A DNA stretch of 64,000 nt from Mesostigma viride. Lineage: Eukaryota; Streptophyta; Mesostigmatophyceae; Mesostigmatales; Mesostigmataceae. The notes beneath the pieces are model-generated. The model searched no databases and was not told where the DNA came from. It worked only from the letters and a program-made list of their open reading frames with translations. The stretch covers positions 1 to 64,000 of the forward strand of contig RPFO01002255.1 of assembly GCA_009746045.1 (NCBI GenBank). Reading direction: 5' to 3'. The position numbers and the translations under genes are program-made. Positions 54,624 to 64,000 of this stretch are shown here, in pieces (position 1 is the stretch's first letter; the number at the start of each line of letters is the position of its first letter).

Positions 54624-55913
54624 GTGCTATTAAACGTAGCTATGGAGGTCCCCGCATCGTCTTCAGCTCTTGCCGCCGATTCTATTGATGCCCAGATTGC
54701 TGCAAACAAAATCGCCCACGACATTGTCGTCGCCAAGAACGCCGCTAACAAGCGATCCAAGACTTCGGAAGCAACTTCGGAAGCAACTCCGATAGCTGCT
54801 GAAACCTCCTTGCCGGACGCCATTTCTTCCTCATTCTACATGCCAGGCCAGCGTTTGAGCCTGGCAGACATCGATACCTTCCTCGCCTACAATGACGCCG
54901 CTGTGACAAGCGTGCTGAAGCTCCGCAACGACAACGACGCCCCGATTCGCCACCCTAAGAGCGGCCAGGTTATGGAGGCTGCTTCGGATGAATGGCCTCA
55001 TTGGGATGAGCGCCAGCGTCGGCTTGCCTGTCTTATTTCGTGCTGCCCTGAACTTGTCGAGCTGCCGGCGACGACCATCGCCAGGCCAGCCCCCGCGACC
55101 GATGTTAACGTGCAGCTGCAGGACGTCGCACAGTCTTTTACGACCGTGCAGGGCGACATTAAGGTCCTGACGGTGGCGTCTGCAGCTGCGACGGCACAAT
55201 TGCTGGAGCTGAAGAAAGCCATGGCAGCCCCCGCCAAAACTACCACGTTTGCCGACGTCACCGGCAAGCAGTTGACCACCATCGTTCAACAGGCGGCCAA
55301 GTCTGCAGCTACCGCTGCGGTCACCCAGAATGCAGTGCAGCAACGCCAGCGCAATATGGTAATCAAAGGCTTCCAGACAGGCGCGGCAGCACATGAGACA
55401 GCACACTCACTTGCCGAGGAGCTGCGCGGCCCAGCGTTTCTGGGGAAGATGCAGCTCCAGAACCGTGTTGTCATTGAACGAGCCATTCGGCTGCCAGGCC
55501 CTCCGGGCCTGGTCGTCGTCACCATGGCCTCCATGCACGACAAACGCCTCGTGCTGGGAGCACGTCGTCTGCTCCAGCCCGGCGACTTCAGCCTCGACGA
55601 GGACTACACGCGGCGAGGAGCGCGGTGTGGAACAGCACCATCGTCCAGGGGGAGCGGCGTTGCCACCCTCCATCGCCTGACTACGTATGCATTGAGTCGT
55701 CCCCCTCTTCTTCCCCTCTTTTTCAACCTCCACCGGCGGGCCGCTTCGGCCACTTGCCGCTTTCTCTTGGCCTGTTTTTGCGCGATGTCAACGGGATTTT
55801 CCATGGTGGCTGTACTTTCGCTCGTAATTACGGGTGGTGCATTAAGCGCAGGCTTTCGACCTTCCCTTTCAACACCAAACTACTCCATCATCTTGTGTAA
55901 GTTAGGGTCTTAG
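54624..55913 (+). CDS. Divergent retroposon ORF1-like protein
   Basis: 429-codon frame starting MEVPASSSALAADSID. A module at ~75-150 (GQRLSLADIDTFLAYNDAAV, DEWPHWDERQRRLACLISCC) parallels the N-terminal module of the 14688-16055 protein. Residues ~155-250 are an Ala/Gln-rich coiled coil (LQDVAQSFTTVQGDIKVLTV, TTIVQQAAKSAATAAVTQNA). From ~248 RQRNMVIKGFQTGAAAHETA, VIERAIRLPGPPG and DKRLVLGARRLLQPGDFSLD follow the ORF1p RNA-binding pattern. After ~330 the sequence loses resemblance; a frameshift near 55613 is likely, since WNSTIVQGERR reads on in another frame. So the element is probably decayed at its 3' end. No ORF2 follows. Confidence 0.6.
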   Translation: MLLNVAMEVPASSSALAADSIDAQIAANKIAHDIVVAKNAANKRSKTSEATSEATPIAAETSLPDAISSSFYMPGQRLSLADIDTFLAYNDAAVTSVLKLRNDNDAPIRHPKSGQVMEAASDEWPHWDERQRRLACLISCCPELVELPATTIARPAPATDVNVQLQDVAQSFTTVQGDIKVLTVASAAATAQLLELKKAMAAPAKTTTFADVTGKQLTTIVQQAAKSAATAAVTQNAVQQRQRNMVIKGFQTGAAAHETAHSLAEELRGPAFLGKMQLQNRVVIERAIRLPGPPGLVVVTMASMHDKRLVLGARRLLQPGDFSLDEDYTRRGARCGTAPSSRGSGVATLHRLTTYALSRPPLLPLFFNLHRRAASATCRFLLACFCAMSTGFSMVAVLSLVITGGALSAGFRPSLSTPNYSIILCKLGS

Positions 55914-55984
55914 GGGCAGTGCAGCTTGTCTGGACGATCGATCATGCAGACAACCACACGTGACCCTGACCGAAATGACTACCA

Positions 55985-56196
55985 AAAAAGGACAAATGAT
56001 TACCGATTTTTACCGATGATTACACATGATTACACATGATTACACGTACATGATTACCAAAAAAGGACAAATGATTACCGATTTTTACCGATGATTACAC
56101 ATGATTACACATGATTACACGTACATGATTACCAAAAAAGGACAAATGATTACCGATTTTTACCGATGATTACACATGATTACATATGATTACACC
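55985..56196. repeat. ~72-bp tandem repeat, three copies
   Basis: The unit contains ACCAAAAAAGGACAAATGAT, TACCGATTTTTACCGATGAT and repeated TACACATGAT. The copies are almost identical, implying recent expansion, and lead directly into the 152-bp array. Confidence 0.92.
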
Positions 56197-56789
56197 CCCG
56201 TATTACATAGGAAGGTGTGACTATGTACTCCACCCTATGTACTCCAAGAGTACATAGGGTGGCACACTATGTACTCCAAGAGTACATAGTCCGGAGTACA
56301 TATGATCCGGGATTTCCGAATAGGGGACTGCCGACGCGGTGAGACACGCCCGTATTACATAGGAAGGAGTGACTATGTACTCCACACTATGTACTCCAAG
56401 AGTACATAGGGTGGCACACTATGTACTCCAAGAGTACATAGTCCGGAGTACATATGATCCGGGATTTCCGAATAGGGGACTGCCGACGCGGTGAGACACG
56501 CCCGTATTACATAGGAAGGAGTGACTATGTACTCCACACTATGTACTCCAAGAGTACATAGGGTGGCACACTATGTACTCCAAGAGTACATAGTCCGGAG
56601 TACATATGATCCGGGATTTCCGAATAGGGGACTGCCGACGCGGTGAGACACGCCCGTATTACATAGGAAGGAGTGACTATGTACTCCACACTATGTACTC
56701 CAAGAGTACATAGGGTGGCACACTATGTACTCCAAGAGTACATAGTCCGGAGTACATATGATCCGGGATTTCCGAATAGGGGACTGCCG
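56197..56789. repeat. 152-bp tandem repeat (four copies) with internal hairpins
   Basis: Unit starts at 56197, 56349, 56501 and 56653 (last one partial). Each holds CTATGTACTCCAAGAGTACA TAG, a 10-bp-stem hairpin present twice, plus CCGGAGTACATATGATCCGG. Copies 2-4 are identical by eye. From 56790 to 57340 no other feature was seen. Confidence 0.93.
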
Positions 56790-57512
56790 AACTCGAGGCC
56801 CCCAGAGTACTAACTAGGCTGACTATCTACATGTACTCGAGTCACGACGCAGTGAGATACGCCAAGCCGCCCGAAGCAGATCTCTGCATGCGCCACGTGT
56901 AACGAGGGTTCTGCTTGCGAATTCGAATTGCGATGAGCCGTTGCAGACGCGCCGCCTAGATGTTTGAATTTCATCAACGAGCCTTGAACGAGCTGGTAAA
57001 GTTTGCCTGCCCCTGCATCACCTTGCGCTGGCTATGCCGATTGCAGTCCAGCCGACTGATAGTGGTGAAAGAATAAGCGCCCCCCTAAACCCGCATGCTC
57101 ACGATGCTTGAAGAAAAAAAAGCAAAAGGCGCACTAGGATGCATGACAAGCCCTTTTGGAGCCCCAGTTTAGCATGATTCGGTCATCCGTTTCCAGCCAT
57201 CGGCAGCGCCAACTCCGATACAGCTTACTATGGCGTAGTCGGTAGCCAGCTACACCGCTTTTCTTGCCTTTGTTACTACATGCAAACTTCAATTCGTTAC
57301 ATCGTGCGCCTGCGGCATATTTAAGAAAGCGGCTGCAAGCGCACCTTGCTGAGCCAGGTACACAATGTCTTCAGTCAGCGACCGCGTATGCATGCCACGT
57401 TTAGTCGCATCGAGTCGCGTAGACAATGCGTTCCGGATGAAATTGTTCACCGTTCAATTGCTCAGCGCTGCCTGAATGCAGCGCGCTTTATTACTGACTC
57501 TGTCCTCTTTGC

Positions 57513-59435
57513 ATGCATTGCAGTCGATTGTATGTTATTTTCACGTTGTCCATCTTTCCACTCGCTTTCATTGTTTACCAGATACCAAAAGTCTCCCACG
57601 AGGTAGGCGACACTTCAATCTCGCTTATTTTACACCTGGCACACCTGGGCTTCTCTGTATGTGCCGATGCCCATCGTAAGTTGTTGAACGTTTTTTGCCC
57701 TCCATGGTTTCCAATTTTACTAGGAGTTCTTAGGAGCTCTCTCTCCATTGACTTCTCTGTCTCTTTTGCTTTGGCCATGCCATGTTAGGGTAATGTCTTC
57801 CTTGCTGCCATGCTAGCGGGCCCACGTGCTTGTTCCTTGTCAAAGTAGGGAGGCTCGCGGGGTAGGTGGCTGGTCATGCTTGTACCTTATCAAGGGAGGG
57901 GCCCACGTAGGGTAGGTGGGTGGGCATGCGTGTACCTTGTCAAGGGAGGGATTCACGTATGGTAGGTGGGTGCACGAGCTTGGTCCTTGTCAAGAGGCAC
58001 ATACGTAGGGTAGGTGAGTGCACGTGCTTGTTACTGGTCAGGGGAGGCATGGATGTGGGGTAGGCATGTGCACGTGCTTATTCCTTGTCAAGGGAGGGAC
58101 GCACGTAGTGTAGGTGAGTTCATGTGCTTGTTCCTTGTCAAAGGAGGGGTGCACACAGGGTGGGTGGGTGCACGTGCTCGTTCCTTGTCAAGGGAGGCAT
58201 GCATGTGGGGTAGGCATGTGCACGTGCTTGTTTCATGTCAAGGGAGGGATGCAGGTAGGGTAGGTGGGTGGGCTTGCTTGTTCCTTGTCAAGGGAGGGAT
58301 GCACGTACGGTAGATGAGTGCACATGCTTGTTCCTTGTCAAAGGAGGGGGGCATGTGGAGTAGGAATGTGCACATGGTTGTTCCATGTCAAGGGAGGGAT
58401 GCAGGTAGGGTAGGTGGGTGGGCATGCTTGTACCTTATCAAGGGAGGGGCGGACATCGGGTAGGTGGGTGCACGTGCTTGGTCCTTGCCAAGGGAGGGAT
58501 TCACGTACGGTAGGTGAGTGCACATGCGTGTTCCTTGTCGAAGGAGGGGGGCACTTAGGGTAGGTGGGTGCACGTGCTTGTTGCTTGTCAAGAGGCACGT
58601 ACATAGGGTTGGTGGGTGCACGTGCTTGTTCCATGTCACAGGAGGGATGCACGTAGGGTAGGTGGGTGCACGTGCTTGTTACTGGTCAGGGGAGGCATGG
58701 ATGTGGGGTAGGCATGTGCACGTGCCTATTCCTTGTCAAGGGAGGGACGCGCGTAGTGTAGGTGAGTTCATGTGCTTGTTCCTTGTCAAAGGAGGGGTGC
58801 ACACAGGGTGGGTGGGTGCACGTGCTCGTTCGATTCTTGTCAAGGGAGGCATGCATGTGGGGTAGGCATGTGCACGTGCTTGTTCCTTGTCAAAGGAGGG
58901 CTGCACATAGGGTAGGTGGGTGCACGTGCCCGTTCGATTCTTGTCAAGGGAGGCATGCATGTGGGGTGGGGCATGTGCACGTGCTTGTTCCTTGTCAAGG
59001 GAGGGACACAACAGGGTATGTGGGTGGTTTTGCTGGTTCCTTGCCATGGGAGGGACGTAATAGGTTAGGTGGGTGCACGCATCATTTTTTTCCTTATTCT
59101 CAGCCCATCAACTAGAACTTTCAGCTGCCAGTCCTCACTAGTCTACGACCGTAACTGCATTCGGGTTCATGTTAAATACGTTGCGTTTTTCTTGGACGGC
59201 ATGGAAGATGCTGTCATTTTCAAGAGAGGGATGCACGTACGTATTGGTGGTGGTGCACGCATCGTCCCTTTTCTTACTAGTAGTTGCCTGTGTACTAGAA
59301 ATTTCAACTGCTATTCCTCGCTACCGTATGGCCGTAACTGCATTCGGGGCATTTTGCGTTTTCTATGAGTGCGTGACAGTTGCTGTCTTACTTGGACAAA
59401 GGCGGAATGAACTGCAGGCAATCCGGAATGATTAA
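57513..59435 (+). CDS. Possible two-exon fragment of a small membrane protein
   Basis: A hydrophobic stretch RLYVIFTLSIFPLAFIVYQI ends at a donor (GAG|GTAGGC, exon end 57602). After a 50-bp satellite intron, a second hydrophobic frame (ISTAIPRYRMAVTAFGAFCV, FYECVTVAVLLGQRRNELQ) ends with a stop at 59433-59435. The second segment's text (CGTAACTGCATTCGGG) is echoed at 59150-59165, like other exon edges here. I could not fix the acceptor or phase; this may not be one gene. Confidence 0.2.
57835..59090. repeat. 50-bp minisatellite, ~25 degenerate copies
   Basis: Unit TTCCTTGTCAAGGGAGGGAT GCACGTAGGGTAGGTGGGTG CACGTGCTTG with period 50 and frequent small indels. Frames in both strands are artefacts. 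Higher-order repetition is visible: 58010-58260 resembles 58660-58900. Confidence 0.9.
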
Positions 59436-59809
59436 GACGGGAAGTTGGTCAACTCGCACCAAAAGCGGAGCCGCCATATGGACGGCGGTACCTTTCAAAT
59501 CAACATGGGCGATTACCCCTGGCCGAGCGGACTTGAGGGTGACAACAGCTTCAAGACGCCACCCTCATCGGCCAAGGTTCTACTGCCGTAACGGCTTAAT
59601 TTATTACCTAAGATGTTCCGTGAACTTCATGTGCGTCATCTCCACGATTTCATCATGAAGCCCACGTTGACAACATCGGATGGAAGTGATTCGTGCAATT
59701 GATTATTAATGACTTCTTAAACATTTTAATGAAATGCCTAATTCAAAAATGCATCTTGAAAAGCACCATATCATGCAAGCCACTCACCATAGCCGGGGTC
59801 AATGCATTT

Positions 59810-60280
59810 TAGAATTCGGGGCCATAACCCGGACAGGCTGCGTTGCAGGCATGGGTTACTATTATTACTGGGGCATAACCGGCCCCGTAACCACCGCAGT
59901 AGCCAGGGTCAACTACTGGGCCGTAACTACTGCAGGTTACGGGACGGTTGACGGACCCGTAACCAGGCCAGTAGCCAGGCCCGGTTCTCAGAACTGGTCC
60001 CGTAACCATGCCAGTTTACCGCCCGGTAACTTCTACTTGGGCCGTAACCATGACCGTAACCCAGATAGGTTACGGGCATGGTTACGGCTCCGGTAAAAGT
60101 TACCGCCCAGTAAACGTTCCGGTAACTATTACCGCCCGGTAACCACTACCGGCCGGTATTTAGTCTGTCGCGTTTAAGGTTACCGGCCGGTAACCTGGCC
60201 GGTAACCTTAAACGTACATGGTTACTGGCCAGTAACCGCCCCGGTAACCTCAACCGGGGCGTTTACGCCCCGTAAAATTA
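59810..60280. repeat. Right subterminal GGTTAC/GTAACC motif array
   Basis: Dense CCGGTAAC, CCCGTAACC and GGTTACGG motifs in both orientations just inside the right end of the giant element, including the fold-back GGGGCGTTTACGCCCC (60257-60272). It mirrors the left array in composition, not in exact sequence. Confidence 0.78.
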
Positions 60281-60605
60281 ACTCCTAGTGTGTCGATCGA
60301 TACCGGCGCCTCCGGCGACCCAGCTGGGGACGGCGTAAGCTGCTGCCCAGCAGCCGAAGGCTGGACTGGTAGGGGGCGCGGGAGCCATCAAGGAGGAAGA
60401 TGTTTGGCAGGTTGTCGAGCCCGACCGCGCCTCTGAGGGCTTCCGTCTTCTTGGCTCTTGCTGACCTCGAGCCCCACCGGCTCCGTTCCGCCATATGCAT
60501 GATGATGACAGCCGGCATTCAGTTCACTTCAGGCAATTAGGAGATAGTACAAACATTCGTTGCGGTGTCATCGATATCAACGGGGATAGGCAGTGTTCAG
60601 TTAAT

Positions 60606-61150
60606 TCGGGTAAGTAATTTAATTTGGGCAAGTGGGTATATTTATTATCATATCCACTGAATTATATAGACCAGAGAGGTAACATATAGGAAATGAGTAT
60701 CAGCAAATCCCTAATAATAATGAAGGTAGTCATCACACAACTGAACGGTCATGTGCAGTGACTGATGGAGTGCCGGTGTGACACGTGAAGGGGTTATAAT
60801 TTAATTTTAATTTAACAGTAGTACTACATAAGACATACCGACTTTGAACTTAAATGCCAAAATCCTATGCGACCCAACTTAGGCGTGAACACAAATTAAA
60901 AAACCCAACCCAATGTGCGTGAATCGTGATCATGATGGGCTTGCAGGATACATACATGTATCATGGAATTTTCTGGGACATTTTACATCTCTGGTCTATA
61001 ATTGGATAGTAAATATACACCCACTTACCGACTTTCCCGAAAATGATGGACTTGGCCTTCATTTAGGATTTGCTCATTCCCTATTTTACATGTCTGGTCT
61101 ATAATTGGATAATAAATATGGCCCACTTCCCCGAAAAATGATGGACTTGC
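60606..61150. repeat. Inverted and direct ~75-bp repeats
   Basis: TCTGGTCTATAATTGGATAG with ATATACACCCACTT (about 60988-61030) recurs directly at about 61091-61130 and, inverted, at 60610-60675 (AAGTGGGTATATTTATTATC...TATATAGACCAGAGAGG). A decayed foldback element is likely. No gene was seen from 60541 to 61880. Confidence 0.6.
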
Positions 61151-61881
61151 ATGGCGAACATCGGTTGCTATAGGAAACCTTAGGACATGACCATTAGCTG
61201 TGCATGTTATAGTGCGGGTGCTGCCCGGGCATGTGCGGCGTGGTATATACAACTAACTAACTAACTAACCAGCTGGCGGCGAGGAGCAAGCTTTGGAATC
61301 ACGCAAAGGTCATGGAGACCAGGAACGGGTACGTACAGGGGGGGAAGCGTGTGCAGCTGCATCCACCACCAGTGATGCCGTATGGCAGCTTTGATGCATT
61401 CACGGTGTTTTTACTGATTCACACCAAGAAGAGTGCAGAGTCTCGTGTCGACTGTCGTAAGCGTCACGCCCCTGTCGGTTCCAGCAGGTAGACAACCCTA
61501 CTCGTCGGCTCGCGGTTAACAGGCTTCGGGGACAGCCTTGAAAAAGTCCCACCCGTTCCACGCCCATGCATGGACTGACCTAACGTCAAATGATACACAA
61601 GGTGGTGCCGGTATTTCGGGCTAAAACGACAGCTCTCAGCAGTCAGATTTGCAACACACAACGCATGCTAGATTACCTATGCCTCTGCGTTGCGCAATCA
61701 CCCCCGAATACCCAGAGCAGGCGGCAGGCTTGCATCCTCCGCCTGCGCAGGACAAGCTCCATCAGCGATGAAAAGCACAATTCCATCCGTCTCCATCCCC
61801 GGCCCTCCGTTCCATCCCCATCCCCATCTTCCGCTGCACCCACCCCCATCTCCCCTCCTCGCTCTCCCCTGTTAGGCCAGC

Positions 61882-63130
61882 AGGCATCCTTGGCCCTATC
61901 TATAGCAACTTTCAACGTACGCATGTCATTGCTTGCAGATAGCCACCATAGCTATACCGGGTGGAGGAGCTTGTCGCCTTCTGCATTGCAAAACGTGTTT
62001 CTATTGTAGGCGTTCAGGAGCACCGTCGCACGGTGCCTCCTGGCGCGGTGCTCACTGACCGCCTGGCAGGCGGTTGGCGTTTTTACTTTGCTGGTAGTGG
62101 GACGCCAGGCCAAGGTGGTGTTGGCCTTTTGTGTTCGCCGCGCTGGCAGCTGCAGCGGCAGCAGCCTCAGCACGCTTAAGGTGGCACATTTCACCTCCGT
62201 TGAGGGGCGGTCTAAGCACCACCTCACGGTGACTCGGGGTGCATGGGTTATGCACCCCATAGTGGTTTGCCACAGCTGGAACGCAAGCAGTTCTTTGAGG
62301 ACTTGCATAAACTTGACGGGGCCACCCCGGCCCGCCACTTCTTGGTTATGCTGCTTGACGCCAACACCACGCTCCCTGTGGGCACTGCTTAGTGGCAGTC
62401 GCTTTTCGCCTGCCGACACGGCTGCTAACGACTTGAACCAACATCTCCTTGTTTTCTGCCTTTTTGCGGGATAGCGGGATGGTTGCTGTCAACTGCCACT
62501 TCCAACGTCCCTCATCACAGGACTTGGTCACTTTCGGGGCCCTAACAACCGCCAGGCCTATCTGGACTACATGGCGGTTACTACGGCAGCCCAGGCGCGC
62601 TTCTGTTCTGGATACCCGAGTGTTCGACCCACCCAGTGCGGTACGTGTGCTCTGACCACCGCCGGGTTGGTGCGTGCGACCATTTGGCTCCGGTTCCAGA
62701 CCCCCAAGCGCCGCGCCCAAGTGGTACGTCCTGACTGGACTGCGCTACGCCCGGTCCGTGGGGATGATTCCTGAGGACTGCATGGACGGACGCCGACCAC
62801 GAGCGGAAAGGTGCAGGCAGGCGTACCTGGCGGCCCTGGAGGCCCAGGCGGACGTCGATGCGCTGGCCCAGGACATGCTCCCAACGCCGCCATTTTTGCG
62901 GGTTTTGCTGCCCGCGCCCCGTTGCTGGTGGCCCGGCACCTGCCGGCCATGCCCCGCCGCCGACCCAGCCCGCTCTACCGCTGCAGGACCCCAAGGTCGT
63001 GGCTGCCCGGCATCGATCGCCTCAAGCGTAACCGGGACCCGCTGCTGAAACCGGTGCTCACGGCCGCCCTTGTGGAGGCCTACGCACATGCTCAGGACGC
63101 AGAGGCGGCTGTATGTGTCGGTGACTGATA
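61882..63130 (+). pseudogene. LINE ORF2 endonuclease (APE-type) pseudogene
   Basis: LSIATFNVR (about 61898), VEELVAFCIAKRVSIVGVQE HR (about 61965), GGWRFYFAGSGTPGQGGVGL L, and SDHRRVGA (about 62655) are the ordered motifs of apurinic-like endonucleases of non-LTR elements: a substrate-binding Asn, the catalytic Glu of QEHR and the SDH triad. Multiple frameshifts separate them. After about 62830 a frame rich in Ala/Arg may be the linker toward reverse transcriptase, but no RT is reached before decay at 63130. Which LINE family it belongs to is unknown. Confidence 0.72.
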
Positions 63131-63134
63131 TCTA

Positions 63135-64000
63135 GAGGTAATATTGGCGATATTGCGAGATATATCGATAGATGTATGTCCGAGGCATAGTGCCACGATT
63201 GTTGCCAAGGACATGGACAGTGGCCGGATCAGCCCTATGTTCGACCCGTAGTTCGGCACACTACATGCAATGAACTTCAGGCCGTAACCTAGTGACGGGT
63301 GAATTTGGGCCACAAGAGTGGATCAGCCATGCAGCTGGTGCCGACCTAGTGGCAGTGCTTGGCATAAAGGCAGCGAGGATGGAGGTCGGATGACAGGTTC
63401 GGACGTTGTCAATCACTCGTTGTAACCTCAACGTATTCTAAATGAGTTTTACTAATGAATCCATGTCTGTCATAACCCTTTGTGTATGAACAGTCATGCG
63501 AAGAACTCAAGAATTAAGGTAAATTATAATGCCCCAGGGCCTACTGTACGCTGTGATAACAGCAAGTAGCCCATAGCATAGTGATTCCCTTCCCTTCTCA
63601 GGCAGGTATCAACCCCGGGACGATAGTCCCGTAGTAGATTGAAACGATCTTTCCCAACGTGCCTGGCTGATAGGCTTGTCACGTTACACTGGTATCGGAG
63701 GTCTGTTTTTCTAGTTGCATTTCGTGCCTGAGTAGTTAGGTTGATGCATTATCTGGCAGGCATTCCGGCAATAGTCGGCATTGCCGAAATCTGCCTAATT
63801 GCGAATATTGCAACAGTGAAAGTCGACGATAGTCGAATTAGATTAGATATTATAGATCCGGCTATGCAAGGTCGGCTACCTTTTGTTTTTTATGCTCCGT
63901 TTTGCTGTGTTGCACCCAACTGCGCACCACCCCCTGTGCAGGTCTTCACGGACGGGCACGTGAATAAGCAAGCGGCCCTCCTGTTGGCGAGAGGACGGGT
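63135..64000 (+). mobile_element. Possible 5' LTR and start of an LTR retrotransposon
   Basis: TGGTATCGGAG at 63690-63700 closely matches the primer-binding site complementary to initiator methionine tRNA (TGGTATCAGAGC), usual just after a 5' LTR of Copia-type elements. Upstream sequence ends TTACAC before it. No LTR start or partner LTR is visible because the window ends at 64000, and no gag or pol frame has begun. Confidence 0.35.

Larger units (their letters stand above)
42440..60291. mobile_element. 17.85-kb giant element with inverted termini and 6-bp TSD
   Basis: Left end GCACTAGGAGTTAATTT and right end (inverted) ACACTAGGAGTTAATTT share 16 identical bp. It is flanked by GTCGAT (42434-42439 and 60292-60297). 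Removing the element and one GTCGAT restores an uninterrupted minus-strand LINE frame reading RRYRSTIASLSLDRLE, which fits the LINE A pattern. Inside each end are 330-480 bp of GGTTAC/CCGGTAAC motifs in both orientations. Length and 6-bp TSD recall Maverick/Polinton elements and CACTA recalls CMC elements, but I see no polymerase, integrase or known transposase. Internal content: candidate cargo gene, segmental duplication, nested DNA transposons, an ORF1 gene and satellites. Confidence 0.75.
39000..60540 (-). mobile_element. LINE family C copy, split by two DNA transposons
   Basis: Three minus-strand pieces lie in LINE order. 60540-60298 encodes KKTEALRGAVGLDNLPNIFL and SSLRLLGSSLRRPQLG. 42433-42047 encodes IASLSLDRLERALRHVQYRA, VLKYGAETWTLDTVDLEKK and EDLYVSG. 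39471-39000 encodes VRPAQPPGRHLLTWD and CKARTFMEKLIED, then the terminal GTGACTCCGGCCCCAATGGG. They parallel LINE A (KTEALALG, LLGSWL, TYGAETWALT, EDLYADLPYV, TKPAQPGRYVL). The gaps are the TTAA element 39476-42042 and the giant element 42440-60291. The LINE is 5'-truncated near 60540. Confidence 0.75.

Noticed and set aside
57835-59090. Cys/Gly/Val/Arg reading frames
   Set aside because: Products of the 50-bp minisatellite; they appear in all frames and drift with indels.
42440-60291. Confident call as a Maverick/Polinton virus-like transposon
   Set aside because: Size and 6-bp TSD fit, but the ends do not begin with the usual AG and no PolB, integrase, ATPase, protease or capsid frame was seen.
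42440-60291. Confident call as a CACTA (En/Spm) element
   Set aside because: Termini contain CACTA and subterminal arrays exist, but the best TSD is 6 bp rather than 3 bp and no TNP2-type transposase was recognised.

Overview
This window is nuclear DNA from a eukaryote, most likely a green alga. Its genes are GC-rich and split by GT-AG introns. The first gene is an ABC transporter whose domain order and C-terminal tail match the plant vacuolar ABCC1/ABCC2 clade. Introns and spacers are loaded with minisatellites, polypyrimidine tracts and nested transposons. Most of the 64 kb is mobile or repetitive. No rRNA, CRISPR or bacterial operon structure is present.

Layout. 1-13039 (+): 3' two thirds of an ABCC transporter; 11 exons place with in-phase junctions, and a 17-copy 62-bp minisatellite sits in one intron. 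13733-20000 (+): a 5'-truncated LINE interrupted by three ORF1-only retroposons, one inside another, each bounded by target-site duplications (TSDs). 22310-22680: 3' end of a second LINE family. 22782-30565 (-): a complete 8-exon aldo-keto reductase (396 aa, full catalytic tetrad). 32361-34682 (+): a 3-exon gene for a membrane-anchored coiled-coil protein, head to head with the reductase. 35696-39000: LINE and retroposon fragments with clear TSDs. 39000-60540: a minus-strand LINE copy split by a 2.57-kb TTAA-type DNA transposon and by a 17.85-kb giant element (42440-60291). The giant element has inverted termini, subterminal GGTTAC arrays and a 6-bp TSD, and carries a segmental duplication, two further DNA transposons, an ORF1 gene and a small candidate cargo gene. 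61882-63130: LINE endonuclease pseudogene. 63690: possible LTR-element primer-binding site.

Two signals stand out. First, all three recognised genes show 'exon-edge echoes': 30-60 bp spanning an exon-intron junction, splice site included, is copied once to many times in the adjacent intron. The 62-bp minisatellite of the transporter gene is the extreme case, because its unit derives from the exon end and 5' splice site just upstream. Second, the 17.85-kb element is defined at base level: deleting it with one GTCGAT copy restores an open LINE reading frame. Its class is unresolved. All functional statements rest on motif reading by eye; no database search was run.
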